A stretch of 64,000 nt of DNA from Citricoccus muralis (GTDB taxonomy: Bacteria; Actinomycetota; Actinomycetes; Actinomycetales; Micrococcaceae), in assembly GCF_029637705.1 (NCBI RefSeq), contig NZ_CP121252.1, positions 2,852,001-2,916,000 on the forward strand, in the 5' to 3' direction. The notes below the pieces were generated by a model that saw only the letters and a program-made list of their open reading frames with translations, was not told where the DNA came from and searched no databases. The first letter of the stretch is position 1, and each line of letters starts with the position of its first letter. Shown in pieces: positions 7,579 through 16,966 of the stretch. The position numbers were made by a program, and so were the translations under genes.

Positions 7579-8784
7579 TCAGCGGGCGGTGACATTCTCG
7601 ATGACGACGGCGATGCCCTGGCCGACACCGATGCACAGCGCGGCCACGCCCCAGCGGTCGCCCGATTCCTCGAGTCGGCGCGCCAGGGTGCCCAGCACGC
7701 GGGTGCCGGAGGCGCCGAGCGGGTGGCCGATGGCGATGGCACCGCCCCAGGCGTTGACGATCTCCAGGTCCACGCCCCAAGCGTCGGTGCAGGTCAGTGA
7801 CTGGGCTGCGAAGGCTTCATTAAGTTCCACAGCGGCGACGTCATCCCAGGTGATGCCGGCCCGCTTCAGCGCCAGGTTCGCGGCATCCACCGGGGCGTAG
7901 CCGAAGTACTGCGGCTCGTTGGCGGCGGTGGCGCGGCCGGCAATGCGGGCCAGAGGCTGCAGGCCGAGGATGTCGGCGCCCTTCTCGGATCCCAGCCAGG
8001 CGGCGGAGGCGCCGTCGTTCATGGGAGACGAATTGCCAGCAGTGACCATGCCGTTCTCCTTGCGGAACACGGTGCGCAGCCCGGACAGCGACTCGGCGGT
8101 GGAGTCGGGGCGGATGGTTTCATCTCGGGCCAGGTCGACGTCGGGAACCTGAACGGTGAGGTTGTCGTACTTGCCGGCCTCCCAGGCCTGGGCAGCGAGC
8201 TGGTGGGAGTTCGCGGCGAACTCGTCCATCCGCTCGCGGGTGATCCCGTACTTCTCGCGCAGCTGCTCGGTGGCCTCGCCGAGGGAGACGGTCCATTCCT
8301 TCGGCATATTCTTGTTGATCAGCCGCCAGCCCAGGGTAGTGTTGGCCAGCTCGAGGTTGTGCATGGGGAAGGGGCGCTCAGTCTTAGGCAGCACCCAGGG
8401 GGCACGTGACATGGATTCTGCGCCACCGACGAGCACGACGTCGGCTTCACCGGTGTTGATCTGGCGGGAGCCGATGATGGCGGCGTCGAGAGAGGATCCG
8501 CAGAGCCGGTTCACGGTGGTGCCGGGAATAGAGGTGTCGAGTCCGGCGAGCAGGGTGGCCATGCGAGCGACGTTGCGGTTCTCCTCGCCGGCGCCGTTGG
8601 CGTTGCCGAGGATCACCTCATCGACGCCGATGCCGTTGTCGGCCAGGGCCGGGGCACGCTTCACGGATTCGCCGACCATCAGGGCCGCCAGGTCGTCGGG
8701 TCGGGTCTTGGCCAGGGCGCCACCCACCTTGCCGAAGGGGGTGCGGACGGCGTCGTAAATATATGCGTCGGTCAATTCGGTCAT
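7579..8784 (-). CDS. pcaF: Beta-ketoadipyl-CoA thiolase
   Basis: A 401-residue type I thiolase that splits 3-oxoadipyl-CoA into succinyl-CoA and acetyl-CoA, the last step of the pathway. The nucleophilic cysteine lies in NRLCGSSLDA (C95). The NEAFA motif is present, as is GGAIAIGHPLGASG with the catalytic histidine. The C-terminal cysteine motif reads CIGVGQG instead of the usual CxGGGQG, a mild variant. AAAGGA precedes the ATG. The position between pcaC and pcaI supports the assignment over general acetyl-CoA acetyltransferases. Confidence 0.92.
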   Translation of the reverse strand: MTELTDAYIYDAVRTPFGKVGGALAKTRPDDLAALMVGESVKRAPALADNGIGVDEVILGNANGAGEENRNVARMATLLAGLDTSIPGTTVNRLCGSSLDAAIIGSRQINTGEADVVLVGGAESMSRAPWVLPKTERPFPMHNLELANTTLGWRLINKNMPKEWTVSLGEATEQLREKYGITRERMDEFAANSHQLAAQAWEAGKYDNLTVQVPDVDLARDETIRPDSTAESLSGLRTVFRKENGMVTAGNSSPMNDGASAAWLGSEKGADILGLQPLARIAGRATAANEPQYFGYAPVDAANLALKRAGITWDDVAAVELNEAFAAQSLTCTDAWGVDLEIVNAWGGAIAIGHPLGASGTRVLGTLARRLEESGDRWGVAALCIGVGQGIAVVIENVTAR

Positions 8785-8841
8785 CGGGCCGATCCTTTCA
8801 GGAGGAGACGAGGGAAAGACAGGGGGCGAAGGAGGTGCAGG

Positions 8842-9300
8842 TCAGAGTTCTTTGCCGGCGGCGAGGTCCTCGTCCACCTGGGCGAAGACCTCCTGGGCGA
8901 GTTTGAACGCTACGTTGGCGGCGGGCACGGAGGAGTAGATGGCGGTCTGGAGCAGGATCTCTTTGATTTCCTCGCGGCTCAGGCCGTTGCGCAGGGCGGC
9001 GCGCAGGTGCATGGCGCACTCTTCCCAGTACCCGCCGGAGACCATGGCGGAGATGGTCACCGCTGATCGCATGCGGCGGTCGAGGCCGGGGCGGGTCCAG
9101 ATGGTGCCCCAGGCGTACCGGGTGATGAGGTTCTGGAAGTCCTCAGTGGTCTCGTCTTTTTTGGACTCGGCGCGGTCGACGTGGGCGTTGCCGAGCACTT
9201 CACGGCGGACCTCCATGCCGGCGTCGTAGACCTCTTGGGAGGTGCGGTCCATCTGGTGGCCGACGGGGGTCTGCGCGTCGGCGGGGTTCTGCTCAGTCAT
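8842..9300 (-). CDS. pcaC: 4-carboxymuconolactone decarboxylase
   Basis: The 152-residue protein belongs to the AhpD-like carboxymuconolactone decarboxylase family and converts 4-carboxymuconolactone to beta-ketoadipate enol-lactone. The core RMRSAVTISAMVSGGYWEE followed by CAMHLRAALRNG is typical, the histidine being part of the active site. It is slightly longer than usual because of an N-terminal extension of about 15 residues. In many actinobacteria PcaC is fused to PcaD as PcaL; here the two are separate genes 33 bp apart, with pcaD upstream. Confidence 0.93.
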   Translation of the reverse strand: MTEQNPADAQTPVGHQMDRTSQEVYDAGMEVRREVLGNAHVDRAESKKDETTEDFQNLITRYAWGTIWTRPGLDRRMRSAVTISAMVSGGYWEECAMHLRAALRNGLSREEIKEILLQTAIYSSVPAANVAFKLAQEVFAQVDEDLAAGKEL

Positions 9301-9333
9301 GCGGTGGGTGCTCTTCTCTGTGTCTATCTCGGG

Positions 9334-10134
9334 TCAGGCGAAGCGGGTACGCAGCAGCTCGGCCACGGCCTCGGGCTTCTCGACGGGTGCCTGGTGGGCC
9401 ACGCCGTCGACGACCTCGGCGGTGCCGTGCTGGACGTTCTCGGCGATGAAGGCGCCGTCGTCCACCGAGCAGACCTGATCATCGCTGCCCTGGATGGAGA
9501 CGATCGGAGTGGAAATCTCACCAAGGCGCTCGCGCACGTCAAAACCGGCAAGGGCCTCGCACAGGCGGGCGTAGGAGTGCCGGTCGGCATCCTGCAGGGT
9601 GTGCAGCAGGGTGGTGGCCCGGGTGGGCTGGGCCTCGATGAACCCTTCGGCGAACCAGCGGGCAGCGGAGCCAGCGACCATGGTGGGGGTGCCGGCCTTC
9701 TCCACGAGTTCGGCGCGTTCCTTCCATGAGGCAGGCTCTCCGATTTTCGCACCGGTGCAGATGGGGGCGATGCCGTCGAAGAGGTCGCCGTGGTCGAGCC
9801 CGAGCTGCAGGGCGACCGCGCCGTTGATAGAGACGCCGGCGTAGTAGACCTTCGCGCCGGCGGCGATGGACCCGGTCTCGTGCTGGGAGCGCACCAGGTC
9901 GGCCACCGCCTGGGCCAGGTCGCTGATGGACAGCTCGTCGGTGTGGGCCGGGGAGGCGTCGTGACCGGGCAGGTCCCAGCCCACCACGTGGAAGCGGTCG
10001 GTGAGCTGCTGGGCGGTTTCGCCCCAGAGCCCCTGGACACCGGTGCCCAGTCCGGCGCCGACGAACAGCACGTCCTTCACGGTGTCGGCGGGGGCGTCGT
10101 TCAGGCGCAGGGCGGTGATCTGGGGGACGGTCAT
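9334..10134 (-). CDS. pcaD: 3-oxoadipate enol-lactonase
   Basis: A 266-residue alpha/beta hydrolase that opens the enol-lactone to beta-ketoadipate. The nucleophile elbow is GVSINGAVAL, and the catalytic histidine is in GVAHQAPVEKPEAV near the C-terminus. The ATG at 10134 overlaps the pcaB stop as ATGA and has GGAG seven bases upstream. A start four codons earlier would have its ribosome site too close. A separate PcaD (not PcaL) is consistent with the independent pcaC that follows. Confidence 0.9.
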   Translation of the reverse strand: MTVPQITALRLNDAPADTVKDVLFVGAGLGTGVQGLWGETAQQLTDRFHVVGWDLPGHDASPAHTDELSISDLAQAVADLVRSQHETGSIAAGAKVYYAGVSINGAVALQLGLDHGDLFDGIAPICTGAKIGEPASWKERAELVEKAGTPTMVAGSAARWFAEGFIEAQPTRATTLLHTLQDADRHSYARLCEALAGFDVRERLGEISTPIVSIQGSDDQVCSVDDGAFIAENVQHGTAEVVDGVAHQAPVEKPEAVAELLRTRFA

Positions 10135-11555
10135 GCTCGGCTCCATTCCTCATATTCGGCGGTGAGGCGATCCACCAGGGTGGCGGCTTCGCCGGTGTAT
10201 TGGGCGACGTCGAGCAGATCGGCCAGCTCGGCGTCGGAGACCGTATCCGGGGTGATCTCGCGCAGCAAGACGGCGAAGTCGGCCCCCTCGGCCAGCGACC
10301 GATCCACCACCTCTTGGATGCGGGACTTGCCCGCCCCGGCCTCACCGGCGGCGGCATCGATGACCGGGGCCAGCTCGGCCATGATGCGCTCGGAGACCAG
10401 CAGCGGGCCGGTGCGTTCCAGGTTGTGCCGCATGGCATCGGTGTGCACGCGCAGCCCGGAGGCCAGCTCGGTGGTCATCTGGGTGGCCCCGCCGGCCAGC
10501 CGCAGCAGCTGGCGCAGGGCCGGCCACTCGGTGTGCCAGGCGCCGTCGGGACGCTCCTCATTCGCAGCACCGGCACCGGTGTAGAGCTGGGCGAGCAGCC
10601 CGGGGGCCGAGAGCGCGGCGGAGTGGATGAGCACGGAGAGCACGGGGTTCTGCTTGTGCGGCATGGCCGAGGAGCCGCCACGACCTTCCGCCAGGGGCTC
10701 GCCGAGTTCGCCGTTCTCGATGCGGGCGGAAATCAGCACATCGTTGGCGATCTTGCCGCAGGCCACCACGGTGTCGGCCAGCGCGGAACCCAGGCGGGTG
10801 ACCACCAGGCGGTTGGTGTCCCAAGGGGCGGGCGGGGCCTGCAGGCCCAGCTTTTCGGCGAGGCGGTCAACCAGGTCGAAGACGGTGATGCCGGCGTCGA
10901 GTCGGCCGGTGCGGTGGGCCCGGGCCACCCGGCCGGAGAGGTTGGCCATGGTTCCGGCGGCGCCACCCCACTGCACGGGCAGCTGGGCGGAGGCTTGCTC
11001 GAGGTGCTGGCCGGCCTGCGCGAGTCCGGCGGCCCAGCCGGCCACTCGCAGCCCGAAGGTGGAGGGCAGCGAATGCTGGGCCAGGGAGCGGGCCACCATG
11101 GGAGTCTCGCGGTGTGTGCGGGCCAGCTCGATCAGCGCGGCGACGGCGGTCTTGATATCGGTCAGGATCGAGGCGGAGACCCGGGAGGACATCACCATCA
11201 GAGCGGTGTCGATAATGTCCTGGCTGGTGGCCCCCATGTGCAGCGACGTCGAGGCGCTGCCCACGCGGGAGCGCATGGCCTTGAGCACCGGGATCAACGG
11301 GTTGCCGCCACCCTGGGCCTCGCGGGCCAGGGCGACGAGATCATAACTAGCAGGATCCGTGGCCGAACGGGCGGCTTCGGCCTGTTCAACGGAGACCACG
11401 CCGACGTCGGCCAGCACCTCGGTCCAGCAGGCTTCGACGTCGAGCAGGGTTTTCAGGAAGGAGTGATCGGAGGTCATCCCGGCCACGACGGAAGCGGCCC
11501 ATCCGGGGTTGAGCAACCCGGCGTCCACGGATGCGGATGAGGGATGATCGATCAT
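10131..11555 (-). CDS. pcaB: 3-carboxy-cis,cis-muconate cycloisomerase
   Basis: The 474-residue protein is a member of the fumarase/aspartase superfamily that lactonises 3-carboxymuconate. The family signature GGSSAMPHKQNP is present, with SLHMGATSQDIIDTA earlier in the chain. I chose the ATG at 11555 (AGGAG upstream) because the 34 preceding in-frame codons do not resemble family N-termini. The gap to pcaG is 172 bp, the largest within the run, so an internal promoter is possible. No copy of the IclR operator was found there. Confidence 0.92.
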   Translation of the reverse strand: MIDHPSSASVDAGLLNPGWAASVVAGMTSDHSFLKTLLDVEACWTEVLADVGVVSVEQAEAARSATDPASYDLVALAREAQGGGNPLIPVLKAMRSRVGSASTSLHMGATSQDIIDTALMVMSSRVSASILTDIKTAVAALIELARTHRETPMVARSLAQHSLPSTFGLRVAGWAAGLAQAGQHLEQASAQLPVQWGGAAGTMANLSGRVARAHRTGRLDAGITVFDLVDRLAEKLGLQAPPAPWDTNRLVVTRLGSALADTVVACGKIANDVLISARIENGELGEPLAEGRGGSSAMPHKQNPVLSVLIHSAALSAPGLLAQLYTGAGAANEERPDGAWHTEWPALRQLLRLAGGATQMTTELASGLRVHTDAMRHNLERTGPLLVSERIMAELAPVIDAAAGEAGAGKSRIQEVVDRSLAEGADFAVLLREITPDTVSDAELADLLDVAQYTGEAATLVDRLTAEYEEWSRA

Positions 11556-11727
11556 GTCGAGCGCGGCTCCTGTGCAACCGATTTCATCGTGGTTTCCCAC
11601 AGGGTATCGGTCATCGTTGGGGTCTGATGTGTCCAAGGGTAGCGTGTTGGCGCACACGCGGGCGCGGCGGGCCGGTCACAGCCTGTCATCTTGAACGAGG
11701 CTGCGACCGACCCGCCGGGCGGCAGTG

Positions 11728-12375
11728 TCAGTCGTGCACCGGGTATTCGATACCGGGGAACTCCAGGAACACCGTCTCCTTGTCGGCGTGCTCGCCGGTC
11801 GCCTGGATCCAGACGTCGAAGTGCAGTGCACCCTCGTCGTCACGCCGGGCGATCAGGGTCTGACGCCGGGTCTCATCGAGCGAGCTCAGCAGCGGATCCT
11901 GGGCCAGTGCGGCTTCGTCGTCGGGAAGGTAGATCCGGGTGTGCAGCTTGTTCAGCAGACCGCGGGCAAAGATCACCAGGTGGATGAACGGCGCCTTGCC
12001 CTCTTCGGTGGCTCCGGGGTTCACGGTGGAGAAGGTGTAGGTGCCCTCGTTGTCCACGGTGCCGCGGCCCCAGCCGGTGAAGGTGAAGCCGTCACGCACC
12101 AGCGAGCCCGACTTCTGCGGGATCTCACCGTTCTCGTCGGCCTGCCAGATCTCCAGCATGGCGTCCGGAATGGGGTCGCCGTTGCCGTCGTACACGGTAC
12201 CGGTAAGGCGCACGGCATTCGGGTGGGCGGGATTGATCAGCAGGTTGCCGTCGCGCCAGGGCAGGTGCACCTGCTCGTAGCCGGAAGCGTAGCCGAAGAA
12301 CGGGCCAATGGTCTGTCCCGGGGTGGGGAACAGCTTGCCGTTGGCCATCCGCTCGGTGGTCTCATCGATGCGCAT
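11728..12375 (-). CDS. pcaG: Protocatechuate 3,4-dioxygenase alpha subunit
   Basis: The 215-residue structural subunit of the intradiol dioxygenase that cleaves protocatechuate to 3-carboxymuconate. It contains the intradiol dioxygenase fold (GQTIGPFFGYA, then AMLEIWQADENG) but lacks the HIH iron-ligand motif of the beta subunit, as expected for PcaG. Its ATG overlaps the pcaH stop by one base (TGATG), so the two subunits are translationally coupled and likely made in equal amounts. Confidence 0.94.
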   Translation of the reverse strand: MRIDETTERMANGKLFPTPGQTIGPFFGYASGYEQVHLPWRDGNLLINPAHPNAVRLTGTVYDGNGDPIPDAMLEIWQADENGEIPQKSGSLVRDGFTFTGWGRGTVDNEGTYTFSTVNPGATEEGKAPFIHLVIFARGLLNKLHTRIYLPDDEAALAQDPLLSSLDETRRQTLIARRDDEGALHFDVWIQATGEHADKETVFLEFPGIEYPVHD

Positions 12376-13184
12376 CAGTGATCCCCCTCTTCATCTTCCA
12401 TCCAGGTGCGGTTCGAGCCGGTCAGCACGATGTCGAAGGTGTAGCCGGTGTTCCACTCGTGGCTGGTGACCGAGTGGTCATAGGTGCCCACCAGGCGGTC
12501 GCGCGCCTTCTGGTCGGTGATGCCCTGGTAGATCGGATCCAGCGCGAACAGCGGATCGCCCGGGAAGTACATCTGGGTGATCATCCGCTGAGTGAAGTCG
12601 GTGCCGAACAGCGAGAAATGGATGTGAGCCGGGCGCCACGCGTTGTGGTGGTTCTTCCACGGGTAGGGTGCCGGCTTGATGGTGGTGAACTCGTAGGAGC
12701 CGTCGTCACCGGTGATGGTGCGGCCGACTCCGGCGAAGTTCGGGTCCAGCGGGGCCGGGTGCTGGTCGCGCTTATGCACGTAACGACCGGCGGCGTTGGC
12801 CTGCCAGATCTCCACGAGCTGGCCGCGCACGGGGCGGCCGTCGCCATCGAGAACGCGACCGCGGACCTTGATGCGCTCACCGATCGGCTCGCCATTGCCC
12901 TGGATGGTCAGGTCCGATTCCAGAGTGTGCACGTCACGGTGACCAAAAGCAGGGGACCACAGTTCGATGGTCTCCGGGTCGGTGTGGTGCATGTTCTTGG
13001 TGGGGTGACGGAACACGGAGGACTTGTACGGCGGGTAGTTCAGCCGTGGCTGGGTCTCCCCCGACGTCGTCGCTGCGATGTCGTTGATCTGCTGGGTGAT
13101 GCTCTCCTGGGAGTCCTGCGTGGCGGCAGGGTCCAGCACGTGGCTGTTGTTGAAGGTCTCCTCAACGGAGGTGTCTTGACTCAC
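12375..13184 (-). CDS. pcaH: Protocatechuate 3,4-dioxygenase beta subunit
   Basis: The 269-residue catalytic subunit carries the non-haem ferric iron. Ligand motifs are visible: a tyrosine in GRYVHKRDQ, and the tyrosine plus two histidines in the YPWKNHH...RPAHIHFS region. I start at the GTG at 13184 because AAAGGAG lies six bases upstream; an ATG seven codons earlier lacks a comparable site. It is the first gene of the pcaHG-BDC-F-IJ run and has its own IclR-type operator and promoter 95-112 bp upstream. Confidence 0.93.
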   Translation of the reverse strand: MSQDTSVEETFNNSHVLDPAATQDSQESITQQINDIAATTSGETQPRLNYPPYKSSVFRHPTKNMHHTDPETIELWSPAFGHRDVHTLESDLTIQGNGEPIGERIKVRGRVLDGDGRPVRGQLVEIWQANAAGRYVHKRDQHPAPLDPNFAGVGRTITGDDGSYEFTTIKPAPYPWKNHHNAWRPAHIHFSLFGTDFTQRMITQMYFPGDPLFALDPIYQGITDQKARDRLVGTYDHSVTSHEWNTGYTFDIVLTGSNRTWMEDEEGDH

Positions 13185-13241
13185 GGGCTGCTCCTTTCTA
13201 CTCATGACTCGGTGCGGGTGCGGTGCGCGAGTGGTGGTTCT

Positions 13242-13295
13242 TTCAGTGTGACGTGGGATACGCCGCCCGTCATCACGATTCTCATCTGGCGAGAA
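13242..13295 (-). promoter_or_regulatory. pcaH promoter region with IclR-type 17-bp operator
   Basis: On the plus strand TTCTCATCTGGCGAGAA (13279-13295) is an imperfect inverted repeat, embedded in the perfect arms GATTCTC/GAGAATC (13277-13283 and 13291-13297). Twenty-five bases further toward the gene lies the 12-mer CGTCACACTGAA (minus strand, 13253-13242), preceded by a -10-like TATCCC. The pobA promoter has the same elements at the same spacing, so both probably bind the regulator encoded at 14601-15443. Confidence 0.7.
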
Positions 13296-13315
13296 TCGCA
13301 TGAGATCAGTCACAC

Positions 13316-14524
13316 TCAGGGGCGGGAGTTGGGCCAGCCAGTGTAACACTCGGCCAGGTACTGACGGCCGTAGACCGAGGAGGTCACGGACTCCAGGTCA
13401 CCCAGGGAACGGCGGGTGGAGAAGGGGTTCTCCTCGGCGGTGGTGTGCAGCATGGTGGTCATCCAGTACGAGAAGTTCTGGGCTTTCCAGACCCGACGCA
13501 ACGCGGTGTCGGAGTAGGAATCCAGCAGTGCCCGGGAGCCGGTGGAGTAAAACGAATCGAGCGCTTCGAAGAGCACCCGGACGTCGGCAAAGGCCAGGTT
13601 GAGGCCCTTCGCACCGGTGGGCGGCACGGTGTGGGCGGCGTCGCCGGCCAAGAACAGATTCCCGTGGCTCATCGGCTCGCGGACGAAGGAGCGGAACGGC
13701 AGCACCGTTTTGTCGAAAATCGGGCCGGTCTTGAGCTCGAAGCCGTCGGGGCCGGCCACGCGGGACTGCAGTTCATCCCAGATCCGGTCCTCGGACCAAT
13801 CGTCCACGTTGGTGTTCGGGTCGCATTGGAAGTACATGCGCTGCACCGTTTCGGAGCGCTGGGAAATCAGGGCGAAGCCGCGCGGGGAGTTGGCGTAAAT
13901 CAGCTCGGGGAAGGATTTCGGCGCCTCGCAGAGAATGCCGAACCAGGCGAAGGGGTATTCGGTGGTGAAATCCTGATGGCCGGGCTCATCGCGCACGGCG
14001 CGACGGCAGAAGGACCGGGACCCGTCCGCCCCGACCAGGACGTCGCAGTGCACTTCCTGCAGCGCGTCCGGGTCGGCCCCTTCGGCCACGGAGCGGTAGC
14101 GGAATTTCGGGGTGTCGGTTTTCAGGTCAAAGATCTCGGTGACTTCGGATTCGTAGCGCACGTCGCCGCCGTCACGGGCGCGGGCCGCGGCGAGGTCAAT
14201 GAAGACCTCGTTCTGAGCGTAGAGGGTGACGGTGGCGTCGACCAGCTCCGGGAAGTTCAGCAGGTGCGACTCCCCCTTGAACCGCAGGTTGATGCCCTCG
14301 TGCTCGTCACCGACGGTGAGGACGCGACCGTCAACACCGGTGTCGGTGAGCATGGCCACGCTAGGTTGCTCCAGGATGCCGGCGCGGTGAGTGTTAGCGA
14401 TCGTGTCGTGGTCACGCGATTCGATGACGACGTTGCTGATGCCCTGCTTGGCCAGCAGGTGCGAGAGCATGAGCCCGGCGGGGCCGCCGCCCACGATGCC
14501 GACCTGGGTGCGAGTGACGTTCAT
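13316..14524 (-). CDS. pobA: 4-hydroxybenzoate 3-monooxygenase
   Basis: A 402-residue flavoprotein hydroxylase converting 4-hydroxybenzoate to protocatechuate with NAD(P)H and oxygen. It has the FAD dinucleotide-binding motif GIVGGGPAGLMLSHLL at the N-terminus, the DG motif (VGADGSRSFCR), and the second FAD motif GDAAHTVPPTGAKGLNLA. Length and motif order are those of PobA. The ATG at 14524 is preceded by AAAGG; five codons upstream a second in-frame ATG is less well placed. It lies upstream of pcaHG on the same strand with its own operator. Confidence 0.94.
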   Translation of the reverse strand: MNVTRTQVGIVGGGPAGLMLSHLLAKQGISNVVIESRDHDTIANTHRAGILEQPSVAMLTDTGVDGRVLTVGDEHEGINLRFKGESHLLNFPELVDATVTLYAQNEVFIDLAAARARDGGDVRYESEVTEIFDLKTDTPKFRYRSVAEGADPDALQEVHCDVLVGADGSRSFCRRAVRDEPGHQDFTTEYPFAWFGILCEAPKSFPELIYANSPRGFALISQRSETVQRMYFQCDPNTNVDDWSEDRIWDELQSRVAGPDGFELKTGPIFDKTVLPFRSFVREPMSHGNLFLAGDAAHTVPPTGAKGLNLAFADVRVLFEALDSFYSTGSRALLDSYSDTALRRVWKAQNFSYWMTTMLHTTAEENPFSTRRSLGDLESVTSSVYGRQYLAECYTGWPNSRP

Positions 14525-14556
14525 GAGCCTGCCTTTCACAGCGTTGCTTTCTCGTC

Positions 14557-14610
14557 TTCAGTGTGATGCAGCTTACCCGGCCGCGCACCCGGTTTCTTAC
14601 TCAGTGAGAA
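14557..14610 (-). promoter_or_regulatory. pobA promoter region with IclR-type 17-bp operator
   Basis: TTCTTACTCAGTGAGAA (14594-14610, plus strand) is a 17-bp inverted repeat with one arm mismatch. Twenty-five bases closer to pobA is CATCACACTGAA (minus strand, 14568-14557), with a -10-like TAAGCT just before it. The operator overlaps the last ten bases of the iclR coding region. Spacing and elements match the pcaH promoter. Confidence 0.72.
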
Positions 14611-15443
14611 TCGTTGTTCTGGGCCAGGGTGCGGGTGATGCCGCGGGCGGCGGCCATGAGCATGGGTGCCAATCCGGGGGCGAGCTCGGAGTGGGCGGGC
14701 ACGACGACGCCGAGGGCGGCCACGGTATCTCGGCCGACCGCGTCAGGGAGCACGCCAGCGGCGCCGACGGCGGTGCGGTGGGACAGCTCGATGGGCACGG
14801 CCACGCCGGTAGTGTCGACATCGAGGCGGCCGTGCACGGTGGCGTAGCCGGTGCGGCGCACCTCGGCCAGCAGGGCGCGCAGCTCGGGTTCGGTGGGGTT
14901 GACCACGCCGACGGCGGTGCCGTGTTCGCCGGCCGGGCGGCGTACCGGCATGCCCAGGCGGTGCTGGTGGCGCTCGATCAGGGTTTCGGCGATGTGCGGG
15001 CGGGAAAACGCCAGCAGGGTGAGTCCCATGGAGGTGGTGAACAAGGGCAGCCGCCCCGCCACAGTCGCTTGGTTGGCTACGGCCCCGCGCGCGGAGAGCC
15101 GCTCGAGCACGAGCACACCGTCGTCGTCGAGCACCGCCAACTGGGTGTGTTGGCGCAGCACCGCGTGGACGTCGTCGAGGTAGGGCATGGCGGCGGCGCG
15201 CAGCGAAGAGGTGGGCGAGGAGCGCGCGGCCAGCTCCCACAGCCGCAACCCGGGGCCCACCGTGCCGTCTCGGTGGCGACGCAGCAGCCCGGAGCCGTGC
15301 AGCCGCTCCACCCAGCGATACGCCGTGGGCAGCGGCAGATCCGCTCGCACGGCCAGCTCCGCCACCGTGAGTTGCGGCGCGGTGGCGTCGAAGGCCTCGA
15401 GGATCCGGATCAGCCGGTCCAGAGTGGTGTCGGGGGCGGTCAT
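14601..15443 (-). CDS. IclR-family regulator of 4-hydroxybenzoate/protocatechuate genes
   Basis: The 280-residue protein has an N-terminal winged helix (RLIRILEAFD...LTVAELAVRADLPLPTAYRWVERLHGSGLL) and a C-terminal IclR effector-binding domain. It lies between the bkd-type operon, 12 bp downstream of the E2 gene, and pobA, 76 bp upstream. Position and the two matching 17-bp repeats before pobA and pcaH suggest a PobR/PcaR-like role, probably activation, since the sites lie just upstream of the predicted promoters. The effector cannot be told from sequence. Being downstream of bkd genes, it may be co-transcribed with them. Confidence 0.85.
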   Translation of the reverse strand: MTAPDTTLDRLIRILEAFDATAPQLTVAELAVRADLPLPTAYRWVERLHGSGLLRRHRDGTVGPGLRLWELAARSSPTSSLRAAAMPYLDDVHAVLRQHTQLAVLDDDGVLVLERLSARGAVANQATVAGRLPLFTTSMGLTLLAFSRPHIAETLIERHQHRLGMPVRRPAGEHGTAVGVVNPTEPELRALLAEVRRTGYATVHGRLDVDTTGVAVPIELSHRTAVGAAGVLPDAVGRDTVAALGVVVPAHSELAPGLAPMLMAAARGITRTLAQNNDSH

Positions 15444-15455
15444 GGTCGCAGCGGC

Positions 15456-16928
15456 TCAGTCGAGCAGCAGAGCCGGCTCCTCCATGATCGCAGCCACGTC
15501 CGCCATGAACCGGGCGGAGAGGTCTCCGTCTACCACACGGTGGTCGAAGGATCCGCCCAGGGTGGTGATCCAACGCGGGATGACCTCCCCGGAGACCACC
15601 CAGGGTTTCTGCCGGATGGTGCCGAAGGCGACGATAGCCACTTCCCCGGGGTTAAGGATGGGGGTGCCGGTGTCAATGCCTAGGGCGCCGATGTTGGTGA
15701 TGGAGATGGTGCCGTCAGACATGTCGGCGGGCTGCATCTTGCCGTCGCGGGCGCGCTTGGTCAGCGTGGAGAGCGCGTGGGCGAGCTCGCGCAGCGACAT
15801 CTCGTGGGCGTTCTTGATGTTGGGCACCAGCAGCCCACGCGGGGTGGCGGCGGCGATGCCGAGGTTCATGTAGTGCTTGACGAGGATCTCTTCGTCGGTC
15901 CACGAGGCGTTGACGTGCGGATTCCGCGCCGCGGCCCAGATCACCGCTTTGGCCAGGATCAGCAGCGGGGTGACCTTCACGCCCTCGAAGTCGGGGTTGT
16001 CTTTGAGCCGCTTGACGAATTCCATGGTGCGGGTGGCGTCGACGTCGACGTAGATGGAGACGTGCGGAGCTTCCGTGTAGGACTTCACCATCGCCTTCGC
16101 GGTGGCCTTGCGCACCCCCTTGACCTTGATCCGCTCGGTGCGCTGGGCATTATCCCCGGTGTCGGGCATCCAGAAACCGGCGGACTGCTCGATGTAGGTG
16201 TCGCGCTCCTTGAGGTAATTCTCGACGTCGGTGCGGGTGACCTCGCCGTAGGCGCCGGTGGGGGTGACCTGGGTGAGGTCGACGCCGAGCTCCTTGGCGA
16301 TCCGGCGCACTGGCGGCTTGGCGAGCACCCGCTGCCAGAGTCCGGCCACTTCCGCAGTGCGTTCGCGGACATTGGTGACCAGCTTGTTCGCCGGGCGAGC
16401 GGGTGCCGCGAGTGCCGGTGCGGGCTCGGGTTCGGGCTCGGGCTCGGGTTCGGCCGGCGGGGTTGGCTGAACAGGTGCAGCTGGCTGGGCCAACGCAGCG
16501 GGCGCGGCAGTGCTGACGCGACGACGGCGACCGGCGCGGTCGGCCACCGGGCCGGAGCCCACCAGGGCCTCGGACTCGTTGGATGCTGGTGGTTCCGGCT
16601 CCGGTTCCACCTCGTCTTGGGCCGTCTCCGCATCGTCGGGACCCACCTGCGCGGCGGCCGCGGTTCCGGAGTCAGCGTCGGTGTCCGGTGAATCAGCAGT
16701 AGCAATGCCGATCAGGGGCTCACCCACGTTGAGGGTCTGGCCTTCTTCGGCGAAGCGCTGCACCACGGTGCCGGCGTAGGGGCTGGGCAACTCGACCAGG
16801 GACTTCGCCGTCTCGATCTCCACGAGCACGTCGTTGACCGCAACCGTATCGCCCACGTTCACGCGCCACTCGGCGATGTCGGCCTCGGTGAGACCCTCGC
16901 CGACGTCGGGAAGGTTGAAAATCTCCAT
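15456..16928 (-). CDS. bkdC: Dihydrolipoamide acyltransferase (E2) of a branched-chain keto-acid dehydrogenase-type complex
   Basis: A 490-residue E2 with one lipoyl domain (residues 1-75, lipoyl lysine in [10 protein letters not shown]). A long Glu/Pro/Ala-rich hinge, a peripheral-subunit-binding domain ([18 protein letters not shown]) and a 230-residue catalytic acyltransferase domain follow. The last has [18 protein letters not shown] with the active-site histidine and aspartate. It transfers acyl groups from E1 to CoA. The gene follows E1-beta by 38 bp. No E3 (lipoamide dehydrogenase) gene lies in the window. Branched-chain substrates are the commonest assignment for this type; other 2-oxo acids are possible. 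Confidence 0.85.
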   Translation of the reverse strand: MEIFNLPDVGEGLTEADIAEWRVNVGDTVAVNDVLVEIETAKSLVELPSPYAGTVVQRFAEEGQTLNVGEPLIGIATADSPDTDADSGTAAAAQVGPDDAETAQDEVEPEPEPPASNESEALVGSGPVADRAGRRRRVSTAAPAALAQPAAPVQPTPPAEPEPEPEPEPAPALAAPARPANKLVTNVRERTAEVAGLWQRVLAKPPVRRIAKELGVDLTQVTPTGAYGEVTRTDVENYLKERDTYIEQSAGFWMPDTGDNAQRTERIKVKGVRKATAKAMVKSYTEAPHVSIYVDVDATRTMEFVKRLKDNPDFEGVKVTPLLILAKAVIWAAARNPHVNASWTDEEILVKHYMNLGIAAATPRGLLVPNIKNAHEMSLRELAHALSTLTKRARDGKMQPADMSDGTISITNIGALGIDTGTPILNPGEVAIVAFGTIRQKPWVVSGEVIPRWITTLGGSFDHRVVDGDLSARFMADVAAIMEEPALLLD

Positions 16929-16966
16929 GTGAGCTATCTCTTCTCTGCTCGCTGCGTCCGGGGTGG

